Positions 19,113 to 26,710 of a DNA stretch of 64,000 nucleotides are shown piece after piece. Origin of the DNA: Clostridioides sp. ES-S-0010-02 (GTDB lineage: Bacteria > Bacillota > Clostridia > Peptostreptococcales > Peptostreptococcaceae); contig CP067345.1 of assembly GCA_020641055.1 (NCBI GenBank), positions 4,023,317-4,087,316 of the forward strand, written 5' to 3'. The first letter of the stretch is position 1; each line of letters opens with the position of its first letter. The translations under genes and the position numbers were made by a program. The notes under the pieces are model-generated. The model did not search any database and was not told the DNA's origin. It worked only from the letters and a program-made list of their open reading frames with translations.

Positions 19113-19189
19113 GGCAACTGGCTAGCATAGTTTGTTATACAAACCTTAGCCCCTATAGCTTTGCGTCGCTAGATTTCTCTAGTTTTGCC
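19113..19189 (-). ncRNA. Class I c-di-GMP riboswitch aptamer (GEMM-I)
   Basis: The transcribed strand reads GGCAAAACTAGAGAAATCTA, then GCGACGCAAAGCTATAGGGG, then CTAAGG, and closes with GCTAGCCAGTTGCC. Visible consensus elements are the outer helix GGCAA/TTGCC, the GAAA tetraloop on the P2 arm (CTAGA-GAAA-TCTAG), the GACGCAAAGC core and the GGGGCTAAGG strand. The terminator at 19041-19068 is its output. High c-di-GMP should therefore reduce motility gene expression. Confidence 0.95.
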
Positions 19190-19206
19190 TATTTAGTTTT
19201 AACTTA

Positions 19207-19235
19207 AGTATACAATAAATAACAATTTTTTTAAA
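19207..19235 (-). promoter_or_regulatory. Housekeeping promoter of the early flagellar operon
   Basis: A -10 element TATACT (19207-19212) and a weak -35 TTTAAA (19230-19235) are separated by 17 bases. The predicted start near 19200 gives a leader of about 490 nt, close to the roughly 500-nt flgB leader described for C. difficile. All riboswitch and switch elements fall downstream of it. Confidence 0.72.
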
Positions 19236-19321
19236 CATTTTTTACTTATATTTTTAATATTTCAATTAATATTCGATATTTATAGCTAAATATCCAGCAT
19301 AAATTAAGAATTTGTTATTAC

Positions 19322-19361
19322 AAAAAATAAAACAGCTTAAAATATTCATTCTAAGCTGTTT
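19322..19361 (-). terminator. Terminator after the radical SAM gene
   Basis: Inverted arms AACAGCTTA (19331-19339) and TAAGCTGTT (19352-19360) form a 9-bp stem. On the minus strand it is followed by a T-rich run; a T run also follows on the other strand. It ends the glycosylation block and isolates it from the flgB promoter. Confidence 0.82.
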
Positions 19362-19380
19362 TTATTTTTTATATAAATAT

Positions 19381-20508
19381 CTATAATGTAACTAGATGAG
19401 ATTCTTCTTTATCCCATTCAGGAGAAAACTTATTTCCTATTTGTATGAAAGAAGACTTTTTATTCCAATTAGCAAATGAAGATTGATAGCACACCTTACA
19501 TGAATCATTCATATTTACAGTATTAATATTTTTTCTAAACTTTTTATATTCCAAAGAATTCCACATTTCTTCAAAAGTTTTATATTTGTCAATATGAAAC
19601 AACTTTATAGGTGTAGACATACATGAACGTACAAATCCATCTGACCCTAAAAAAAAGTCTCTCCATGCTGTAAAACAATCCTTATGTAGTTTTTCACATG
19701 CACTATCTTCACCTTGTATATGAGGTAACTTAAGAATAATATTTAACTCATCTGCTAAAACCTCTGCTTCCTCAAATACTTTTTTAACCTCATCTTGGCA
19801 ATCATATAAACTTTCATCATGCATATTTTCATCAAATACAGTTAGATACACTACCTTAAGCTCTTGTAAACCTATTTTTTCAGCTAATCTAACCATTTTT
19901 GGTATCTCATACAAATTAGACTTCATTGCTGTGAAAACAAAATTCATATATGGCCAATTTATACCTCTTTTACTCTTTTCATCTGCTATATGTTTAATGT
20001 TTTTTATGATATGATTAAAATCAGCTCCTGATCTTATATTATCATTAATCTCTTTAGATGCCCCATCTAAACTTATAGCTATAATGTCAGTTTCTGTATT
20101 GAAGATATCATCAAATAATTTATCCAATTTCATACCGTTTGTACAAAAATATTTTCTAAGACCATTTTTTTTTGCCCAATATAAGAAATCAACAAAATTT
20201 GGATGTACTGTTGGTTCTCCCCAGCCCATTAAGGTTACTTCTTCTACTTCATTTAATATATTCTCAAATTTTTCAGTCCATTTAAAATCAAAAATTGTTG
20301 CTTTGAATTCTGCTGAATTTCTTCCACACATAATGCAATTTAAATTGCAAGCATTCGTAAGTTCAAATACTAATCTTCTGGGTTTCGCTTCTAGAATGAT
20401 AGTCTGATTATATGACTCACTTTCATTCAAATTGCTATTCTTTTGTTGTAACTCTGTCAAAGAGTTAGTTTGTTTTAAATCAATTGTTTTAGCTCTCAAT
20501 ATACTCAT
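19381..20508 (-). CDS. Radical SAM enzyme of the flagellin-modification block
   Basis: The 375 residues hold the radical SAM cluster motif C54-x3-C58-x2-C61 (CNLNCIMC), then the core SAM-binding pattern TLMGWGEPTVHP. C-terminal cysteines (CEKLHKDCF, SCMSTP, CKVCYQ) resemble a SPASM/twitch auxiliary-cluster domain. Such enzymes modify peptides or sugars by radical chemistry. Its substrate here is unknown; position at the end of the glycan block suggests a sugar, amino-sugar or flagellin-linked group. Start supported by AGAGGG upstream. Confidence 0.82.
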   Translation of the reverse strand: MSILRAKTIDLKQTNSLTELQQKNSNLNESESYNQTIILEAKPRRLVFELTNACNLNCIMCGRNSAEFKATIFDFKWTEKFENILNEVEEVTLMGWGEPTVHPNFVDFLYWAKKNGLRKYFCTNGMKLDKLFDDIFNTETDIIAISLDGASKEINDNIRSGADFNHIIKNIKHIADEKSKRGINWPYMNFVFTAMKSNLYEIPKMVRLAEKIGLQELKVVYLTVFDENMHDESLYDCQDEVKKVFEEAEVLADELNIILKLPHIQGEDSACEKLHKDCFTAWRDFFLGSDGFVRSCMSTPIKLFHIDKYKTFEEMWNSLEYKKFRKNINTVNMNDSCKVCYQSSFANWNKKSSFIQIGNKFSPEWDKEESHLVTL

Positions 20509-20536
20509 ATTGATATCCCTCTTATTTCTATGTATT

Positions 20537-21310
20537 TTACCATATTTTCCAAAAAGCTTTATTTTCTTTCCAAAGAGAATTAAGATTGTTCATATCTCTT
20601 TCATTGTCCATACATGCCCATAAACCTTCATGCTTATATACTGCTATTTCTCCTTTTTTAGCTAGATTTTCAAATAGACCATATTCCAAATCACACTCAT
20701 TATCTTCTGTGAGATATCTTAATAGTTTTTTATTAAATACCATATACCCACCATTTATTAACCCCTTTGATGTTTGTGATTTTTCTTCAAATGATTTAAG
20801 TACCTCACCATCTGCAATAAGTTCTCCAAATCTAGCAGGAGGTCTTACACCAGATATTGTAAGTAACTTACCAACTTTATTATGAAAGTGTATTAATTTA
20901 TTTATATTTATATTTGCTAATCCGTCTCCATATGTTAATAAATTTATATCTTCTTCAAGATATTTCTCTATTTTCTTTAATCGCGCTCCTTTTTGAGACT
21001 CTATACCTGTATCAACTAATGTTACTTTCCATTCACTTTCATCATGATTATTATGAAATTCTATTGAATTACTTCCTATATTAATCGTAAAATCATTATT
21101 TTTACTATCGTAATGCAGAAAATAATCTTTTATAACATTTGCTTTGTATCCAAGGCATATGATAAATTCTTTTACTCCATAATAAGAATATATTTTCATT
21201 ATATGCCATAATATTGGCTTCCCTCCTATTTCAACCATAGGCTTGGGAACTATACTAGTAATATCTCCAAGTCTACTTCCATATCCTCCTGCTAAAATCA
21301 CTACTTTCAT
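20537..21310 (-). CDS. rfbF: Glucose-1-phosphate cytidylyltransferase-like nucleotidyltransferase
   Basis: The 257 residues start MKVVILAGGYGSRLGDITSI with VPKPMVEIGGKPILWHIMKIY, the nucleotidyltransferase loop of RfbF-type enzymes. The length equals RfbF (about 257) rather than RmlA (about 290). A longer frame opening with GTG at 21325 exists, but the ATG at 21310 has a GTGAGG ribosome site at the right distance, so I chose it. Expected reaction: CTP plus glucose-1-phosphate to CDP-glucose. The next pathway enzyme, RfbG dehydratase, is not seen in this window. Confidence 0.83.
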   Translation of the reverse strand: MKVVILAGGYGSRLGDITSIVPKPMVEIGGKPILWHIMKIYSYYGVKEFIICLGYKANVIKDYFLHYDSKNNDFTINIGSNSIEFHNNHDESEWKVTLVDTGIESQKGARLKKIEKYLEEDINLLTYGDGLANININKLIHFHNKVGKLLTISGVRPPARFGELIADGEVLKSFEEKSQTSKGLINGGYMVFNKKLLRYLTEDNECDLEYGLFENLAKKGEIAVYKHEGLWACMDNERDMNNLNSLWKENKAFWKIW

Positions 21311-21410
21311 ATTAAAATGCCTCACTTAATTATAGTATATAAAAATTTAAGAATAGAATTTTTTATCAAAGATAGATATCATAGATAAGTAGAATTTCTC
21401 TATGATAATG

Positions 21411-22559
21411 TTAAAACTTGTATTTTTGTTCTCCATTTATTAGACTTACTTTAATCTTATGTTTGTCCAACAAATCCTTTATTTCATCCTCATAGTTCCA
21501 ATTCATTACTATAATCTTATCGATTCCTCTCATACATATATCTTTAAAAGAAACTATCTCATGTCCAGTTCCTGGTATAAATTTATTTTGTTTATTTTCA
21601 TTTATATCAATCACACAATCAATAAATTTATGTTGTGGATCTATATTATTCAAAAATGTAACTCCCTTAGCTCCTGCACCCCATATTGCTATCTTACTCT
21701 TTTCTGATTCTAAGTAATGTTTCCATCTTTCTGCCTGTATTCTTATATTTTCAGCATAATCAATAACTATATTTAAAATACTTTTTTTTATATTCTCGCC
21801 ATTTACCTTGCATATAGCATATAAATATTGTCCTTTAAAGGTATGGTTTATCTCTAATATATCAAATCCACATTCCTGTAATAACAAATTTAGTGACTTT
21901 TTATTAAAATATGAGCAATGCTCATAAAAAAAGTCATACATTATATTATTCTTTAGTATCCACTCTACACATGGTGTTTCAATATAAAGTATAGAGTTTG
22001 GAGAGTTTACTAGCGCCTTCTTTATTGATTTCATTATATCTTTAGGGTTTTGCATATGCTCTATGACATGTCTTATAAAAACGCAATCTGCAGATATATC
22101 TGTACATGTATCATCATAGTATTTTTTTTCAAATAGTAAGCTTCCATCTAACATGACAGTTTCTCCTACATAACTTGGGTCAAATCCATATCCTTTTCCT
22201 TTGGACCTTTGTATGAAAGTTTTGAGAAACTCTCCTTTCCCACATCCAACTTCTACAACGACTTTTTTACTTAAATTATATTCTTTAATTAAATATGATA
22301 TTATTTCATTAATATGACTTTGAAATCTAAATGAATGATTCTGTGTATTATCATAAAAATCATCATATTGTATTTTACTTGTGTCAAAACTAGTATTAAA
22401 AATAAACTCACAATGACTACATAAACCTACTATTAAATCACCCTTTACATCATTTATAGCAACTTCTCTGTTACTAAATATAAAATTTTGATGTATAGGA
22501 ACATTTTTTCTACTAAGAAAAATATTAATATTTTCTGATCCACATATAGGACATCTCAT
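21411..22559 (-). CDS. SAM-dependent C-methyltransferase-like protein for a nucleotide sugar
   Basis: The 382 residues have the three-part layout of TylCIII-type sugar C-methyltransferases: an N-terminal zinc-ribbon pair (C3, C6 and C47, C50), a class I methyltransferase core with VVEVGCGKGEF at 101-111 and a later FIRHVIEHM, and a C-terminal Rossmann-like half (KIAIWGAGAKGVTFLNN). Known relatives add a methyl to C3 of 4-keto-6-deoxy sugars. Its place between rfbF and rfbC supports action on a nucleotide sugar; the exact substrate is inferred. Confidence 0.78.
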   Translation of the reverse strand: MRCPICGSENINIFLSRKNVPIHQNFIFSNREVAINDVKGDLIVGLCSHCEFIFNTSFDTSKIQYDDFYDNTQNHSFRFQSHINEIISYLIKEYNLSKKVVVEVGCGKGEFLKTFIQRSKGKGYGFDPSYVGETVMLDGSLLFEKKYYDDTCTDISADCVFIRHVIEHMQNPKDIMKSIKKALVNSPNSILYIETPCVEWILKNNIMYDFFYEHCSYFNKKSLNLLLQECGFDILEINHTFKGQYLYAICKVNGENIKKSILNIVIDYAENIRIQAERWKHYLESEKSKIAIWGAGAKGVTFLNNIDPQHKFIDCVIDINENKQNKFIPGTGHEIVSFKDICMRGIDKIIVMNWNYEDEIKDLLDKHKIKVSLINGEQKYKF

Positions 22560-22651
22560 AACAATTTACCCCACTAAAGTTTTGTATACTACCTAGATTA
22601 TTATACTTATTTATACTTATTTTTCATATTCATATAAAATTACATTACTCA

Positions 22652-23194
22652 TTAATTGGATAATGCAATATATTCATCAAATGTTTGAAGTTCATTATCT
22701 TTGCTGGATATAATTGGACTAATTTTATTCCAATTTATATCCATAGAGTCCCATTTTATTCCACCTTCATTATTTGGAGAATACGGAGATGATAATTTAT
22801 AAATAACTATTGTATTCTCTTCTAGAGCTTGATATCCATGAGCAAACCCATTAGGTATATATGCTATATTTCTTTTTCTAGAATCTATATTAAAACAAAC
22901 ATGTTCACCATAGGTAGGAGAATCTTTTCTGATATCAACTGCTACATCTAAGATACTTCCTGAAACACAATAGATAAGTTTGCTCTGTACAAAAGGTTCT
23001 TTTTGAAAGTGTAACCCTCTTATAGTACCTTTCTTGGATGTTACAAATAAATCTTCATTAAAGAATTCATCTATCCCTAGTTTTTTAAAAGTTGGATAAT
23101 GATATGGTTTTATTGTTATCCCCCTACTATCTTCAAATATATTTGGTACTATTTCAACACAATCCTTTAGTTTAGTTTTTATGATGTTATACAT
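22652..23194 (-). CDS. rfbC: dTDP-4-dehydrorhamnose 3,5-epimerase-like protein RfbC
   Basis: The 180 residues fit the RmlC cupin: GTIRGLHFQ with the catalytic His62, the sheet segment KLIYCVSGSILDVAVDIR, and IPNGFAHGY with His119. RmlC epimerises C3 and C5 of 4-keto-6-deoxy nucleotide sugars. In this cluster the true substrate may be a CDP-linked or C-methylated sugar. A dTDP-rhamnose role is the alternative, but rmlA, rmlB and rmlD are not in this window. Confidence 0.85.
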   Translation of the reverse strand: MYNIIKTKLKDCVEIVPNIFEDSRGITIKPYHYPTFKKLGIDEFFNEDLFVTSKKGTIRGLHFQKEPFVQSKLIYCVSGSILDVAVDIRKDSPTYGEHVCFNIDSRKRNIAYIPNGFAHGYQALEENTIVIYKLSSPYSPNNEGGIKWDSMDINWNKISPIISSKDNELQTFDEYIALSN

Positions 23195-23205
23195 AATTAA
23201 ACCTC

Positions 23206-24123
23206 CTAATAATCAGTTCTTTCTACTTCTAACATACTCTTTATTCCTTCATATAATCCTATTATATCTTCATTTTCTAAAATATTTTCATCATTAATAT
23301 GAACTTTCATCATCTCTCGTTTTCTATATGGTCTTTTTCCCCAATTTATATCCAATTTTTCACCCACAACACACTGAAATATGTCCACAACTTCTCTTAA
23401 TGAATATATCTCTTTTGGTAGTGCAAAAAAAGTTCTACATTCTTTGGGACTCATCTTTTGTATTTTTTCCATTGCAATTAGATATGCTTTTATAACATCT
23501 TCTATGTAAAGTAAACCCAATTCTTGCTCTCCATTAGACATATCTAGTGTTTTGTTATTGAAGTATATATCCTTTAGTAAATTCATAATTTTAGGTCTTG
23601 GATCATAAGGTCCATATGTGTCAATCAATTTTATTGTTATAATACTCATGTTCGTTGCCTCAGCATAATACTTGCATATATCTTGAAAGGCTTCTTTAGT
23701 TGCTGCATATAAATTTACAGGATTATAATTTTCCCCATTATAATTTTGCCAGTGTGTTCCTGTGTTTATAAAATACTTCACATTTGCTTTTGAAGCTACA
23801 TCCAATACTTGAGTGGAAAATAGAATATTACTATTTATAATTTCATCTAATTGTGAAGGTAAGTGCTCACCTAAGAATAATGATGCTAGATGTATAACTA
23901 TATCCGGTTTTATATTATTTATAATTTCAGATAAATTGGATATTCCTCCCTTGAATCTATATATATTTATATAATCGTTAAATTCATCTATCAAATTTAG
24001 ATCAGAATCTACTCTTACTATAACATGAACATCATACCCTAATTCATATAGTTTTTTTGCTAGACAGGACCCAATATATCCACTAGCACCTGTCAAAAAA
24101 ATTTTCTTCAATTCGTTGCTCAT
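23206..24123 (-). CDS. Extended SDR, probable nucleotide-sugar 4-ketoreductase or epimerase
   Basis: The 305 residues have the NAD(P) motif TGASGYIG at 11-18 and the catalytic Y139-x3-K143. Before the Tyr there is TGTHWQNY rather than the TDEVYG-type acidic pair of 4,6-dehydratases. That and the short length favour a reductase of the CDP-abequose/paratose synthase type. It lies 11 bases before rfbC. The product sugar is unknown. Confidence 0.78.
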   Translation of the reverse strand: MSNELKKIFLTGASGYIGSCLAKKLYELGYDVHVIVRVDSDLNLIDEFNDYINIYRFKGGISNLSEIINNIKPDIVIHLASLFLGEHLPSQLDEIINSNILFSTQVLDVASKANVKYFINTGTHWQNYNGENYNPVNLYAATKEAFQDICKYYAEATNMSIITIKLIDTYGPYDPRPKIMNLLKDIYFNNKTLDMSNGEQELGLLYIEDVIKAYLIAMEKIQKMSPKECRTFFALPKEIYSLREVVDIFQCVVGEKLDINWGKRPYRKREMMKVHINDENILENEDIIGLYEGIKSMLEVERTDY

Positions 24124-24201
24124 AACTGACTATATCCTTTTTCAAATTTATTAATATCAATAATAAGTTAAATAAAGTATAAATTTTTATTTAATATTAT
24201 T

Positions 24202-26625
24202 TTATTTAGATATCTTTTTTATCTTTAATATATATTCACTAATATATAGTTTATCTCTTTGGTCTGTTGAGATATTACTGTCATCTAGTAATTCTTTAAC
24301 TTTTTCTTCTATATCATTATTAAAATTATATGAGTTAAAGTTTATACTTTCTATATACAGACCACAATTATTTAATTTATTATTAAATATTTCTATATTA
24401 ATATTTTTCATATCCTCATTCCATGAGTTAGAAATGACATTTTTAATTCTTAAAAATTCATTTATATCACAATTATTCTTTAACTTCAGAATAATCGTTC
24501 CTTTATCATTTAATACTTCATACAGGTTATTAAGCAAGTCATACATATCTTTGTATGAGTTTAATACTTTTCCTACTACAATATAATCAAAATTTTTACG
24601 TCTATAGTGTTTATGAAAATATTCTATACGATCAACAACTACATTTTCACATATAGTTTTTAAATCTAGCCAATACTTCGCCTCTTCTGAAAAAGCTGCT
24701 AGACTTACATTAGAAGCTCCTTTTTCCAATAATTTATTCTTTATTTGTAATATAGTTACTCCACAACTCGTATCTATCCCTAAAACACTATATTTTTTAT
24801 TGACTATTGTATCTGATTTAACCATTGAAACCATTGCATAATCAAAGCTAATAGCATCTACTATATCAATGTGATATTTCTCCTTAAAAAACTTTGGACC
24901 TTTTATTCTAGATATATTATCAAAATCACTACCTTTATCTGCTTTTTCCCCAATATTGCATACAAATGTATCTGTGCAAGCAATTACTTTATAACCACCT
25001 CTTCTTGCCCTAAATGAAATATCAACATCTGATGTGTGATGAACATATCCATAATCATATATACCAATAATATCCAAGCATTCTCTTTTAAATAATGTTG
25101 CTACTGTATATAAATCAAATATTTCATACCATTTCCTAGGATTAGAAATATTATATAACTCTGCTTTACTTTGCATATCATCCAAGTCTTTATACTCTAC
25201 TTCCATTTTATACTCTAAAGGTGCATGATTACAAGCAGGATGAACTATTCCTATTTTAGAATCCGATTCTGCACATTTTATCATATTTGAAAGCCAATTT
25301 GTTGTGACAACTACATCATTACACACAAAAACAATATATCTGCCATTCATCTCTCTAAATGCTGTTGAAAAAGAATATCCAACTCCAAAATTCTTAATGA
25401 CCTTAATTATTTTTTTTCTAGGATAATTTATTGACTTAAAATATTCATATGTTCCATCGCTAGAACCATTATCAAACAATATTAGTTCATAATCTATATC
25501 ATTAGTATATTTCAAAATGCTTTCAACACATCTTTTAGTATATTTTTCTAGATTATTATATCCCAATACCCATATACTTACTAGTGGGTTATCTCCTTCC
25601 TTTAATTTGTTTATATTTTCTCTAACTTCATACATACTATCAAAATCTTCTAATTTTTTTGGTAGTTTTTTATGAAAATTATCATCCAATATTACTTTTC
25701 CATATTTATCTTCAATAAATATGTTATCTTTTTTATAGCTTTTTTCAAATTCTATATTTCTGGAATTATATACTTCAGTTATTAAATCTTTTATATGTGA
25801 CTCTTCATCTCTATCAATAATGTCCAAAAGATGATTGTACTCATCAATTGATTTGTCCCAATCATGATTTTTATAATATGCATATGCTAAATTATAATAT
25901 ATGTCTATATTATCTTCTTTTACCATTGATTTTGCATATTCTAATAAATTTATAGCTATATTGTATTCATTCATTTGCATAGCCAGTATAGACTTCATAT
26001 TAATAAACTCTATATTATTACAAAATCTATCATTATAATAATATAGTAAATCTAATGCTTCTTCCAGCGAATTATTTTCTATTAATTCCTCTATACTACT
26101 TAGTACATCTACATCACTCTTAGAATATTTTATTAACATATTTCTAATGTCAAGCATAAAATTTTCGATATCTATTTTTGATTTATTTATAATATTTATA
26201 GTTAATTCATTTTCTCCATACTCATATGTAAAGTTATTTATTTTTTCTTCCAAAGTACTATTATAATCATAACTTTGAAGACTCCTCTCAAATATAGAAA
26301 CAATTATAGTTTTTTTTATTTCTAACTCTGAAATTAGTAGTTTTGATAACACCTTTAAATTTTCGTCTTTTACTATGAACAAAATATCTGCAAACCCAAT
26401 ACTATTTATTATGTTTTTATACTCTCTAATTAAATCAAGCTTGCTATTTAATAAATAATGCTCAGCTTCTAAAAACTCTTCCTTACAACTCAAACTTGTA
26501 TTATCACAAACTTGTAAAATACGAATATTATTACCACTTGTTTTTAAATCTCTATTAATTTGTTTTACAATATCATTAAAAATATCATTTTTAGATAATT
26601 CTCCTATTACTATATCTATAACCAT
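24202..26625 (-). CDS. Multidomain glycosyltransferase: degenerate GT-B lobe, TPR, GT2, methyltransferase-like tail
   Basis: About 807 residues if translation begins at the ATG at 26625. That start has TTAGGAGA about 10 bases upstream and gives an N terminus (MVIDIVIG) like the neighbouring MIIDIVLA; a longer frame starts at 26646. Visible parts: residues 1-180 resemble half of a GT-B fold without an obvious donor site, about 185-290 is a TPR block, about 350-590 is a GT2 domain (VSIWVLGYNN, LILFDNGSSDGTYEYF, FVCNDVVV in place of a DxD), and the end (VLGIDTSCGV, YIVVGKVLNSYKD) looks like a methyltransferase fold without clear SAM residues. Probably extends the flagellin glycan. Confidence 0.8.
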   Translation of the reverse strand: MVIDIVIGELSKNDIFNDIVKQINRDLKTSGNNIRILQVCDNTSLSCKEEFLEAEHYLLNSKLDLIREYKNIINSIGFADILFIVKDENLKVLSKLLISELEIKKTIIVSIFERSLQSYDYNSTLEEKINNFTYEYGENELTINIINKSKIDIENFMLDIRNMLIKYSKSDVDVLSSIEELIENNSLEEALDLLYYYNDRFCNNIEFINMKSILAMQMNEYNIAINLLEYAKSMVKEDNIDIYYNLAYAYYKNHDWDKSIDEYNHLLDIIDRDEESHIKDLITEVYNSRNIEFEKSYKKDNIFIEDKYGKVILDDNFHKKLPKKLEDFDSMYEVRENINKLKEGDNPLVSIWVLGYNNLEKYTKRCVESILKYTNDIDYELILFDNGSSDGTYEYFKSINYPRKKIIKVIKNFGVGYSFSTAFREMNGRYIVFVCNDVVVTTNWLSNMIKCAESDSKIGIVHPACNHAPLEYKMEVEYKDLDDMQSKAELYNISNPRKWYEIFDLYTVATLFKRECLDIIGIYDYGYVHHTSDVDISFRARRGGYKVIACTDTFVCNIGEKADKGSDFDNISRIKGPKFFKEKYHIDIVDAISFDYAMVSMVKSDTIVNKKYSVLGIDTSCGVTILQIKNKLLEKGASNVSLAAFSEEAKYWLDLKTICENVVVDRIEYFHKHYRRKNFDYIVVGKVLNSYKDMYDLLNNLYEVLNDKGTIILKLKNNCDINEFLRIKNVISNSWNEDMKNINIEIFNNKLNNCGLYIESINFNSYNFNNDIEEKVKELLDDSNISTDQRDKLYISEYILKIKKISK

Positions 26626-26710
26626 ATAGTTTAATTCTCCTAACATTATAATTTAATCAAGTATTTTTATTATATCTCCCAAATTAGATGTATATTTTTA
26701 GAGATTCTAT

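Noticed and set aside
19094-19213. GTATACTTA at 19205-19213 is complementary to TAAGTATAC at 19093-19102, suggesting a long helix that closes around the c-di-GMP aptamer.
   Set aside because: The upstream half overlaps the predicted -10 element (TATACT) and lies before the transcription start, so it would not be in the RNA.
21311-21325. A start for the nucleotidyltransferase at GTG 21325.
   Set aside because: That codon is part of the GTGAGG ribosome site of the ATG at 21310, which also gives the usual family N terminus.
26626-26646. A start for the 807-residue glycosyltransferase at ATG 26646.
   Set aside because: The seven extra codons contain the AGGAGA ribosome site for the ATG at 26625, and the shorter product matches its neighbour's N terminus.
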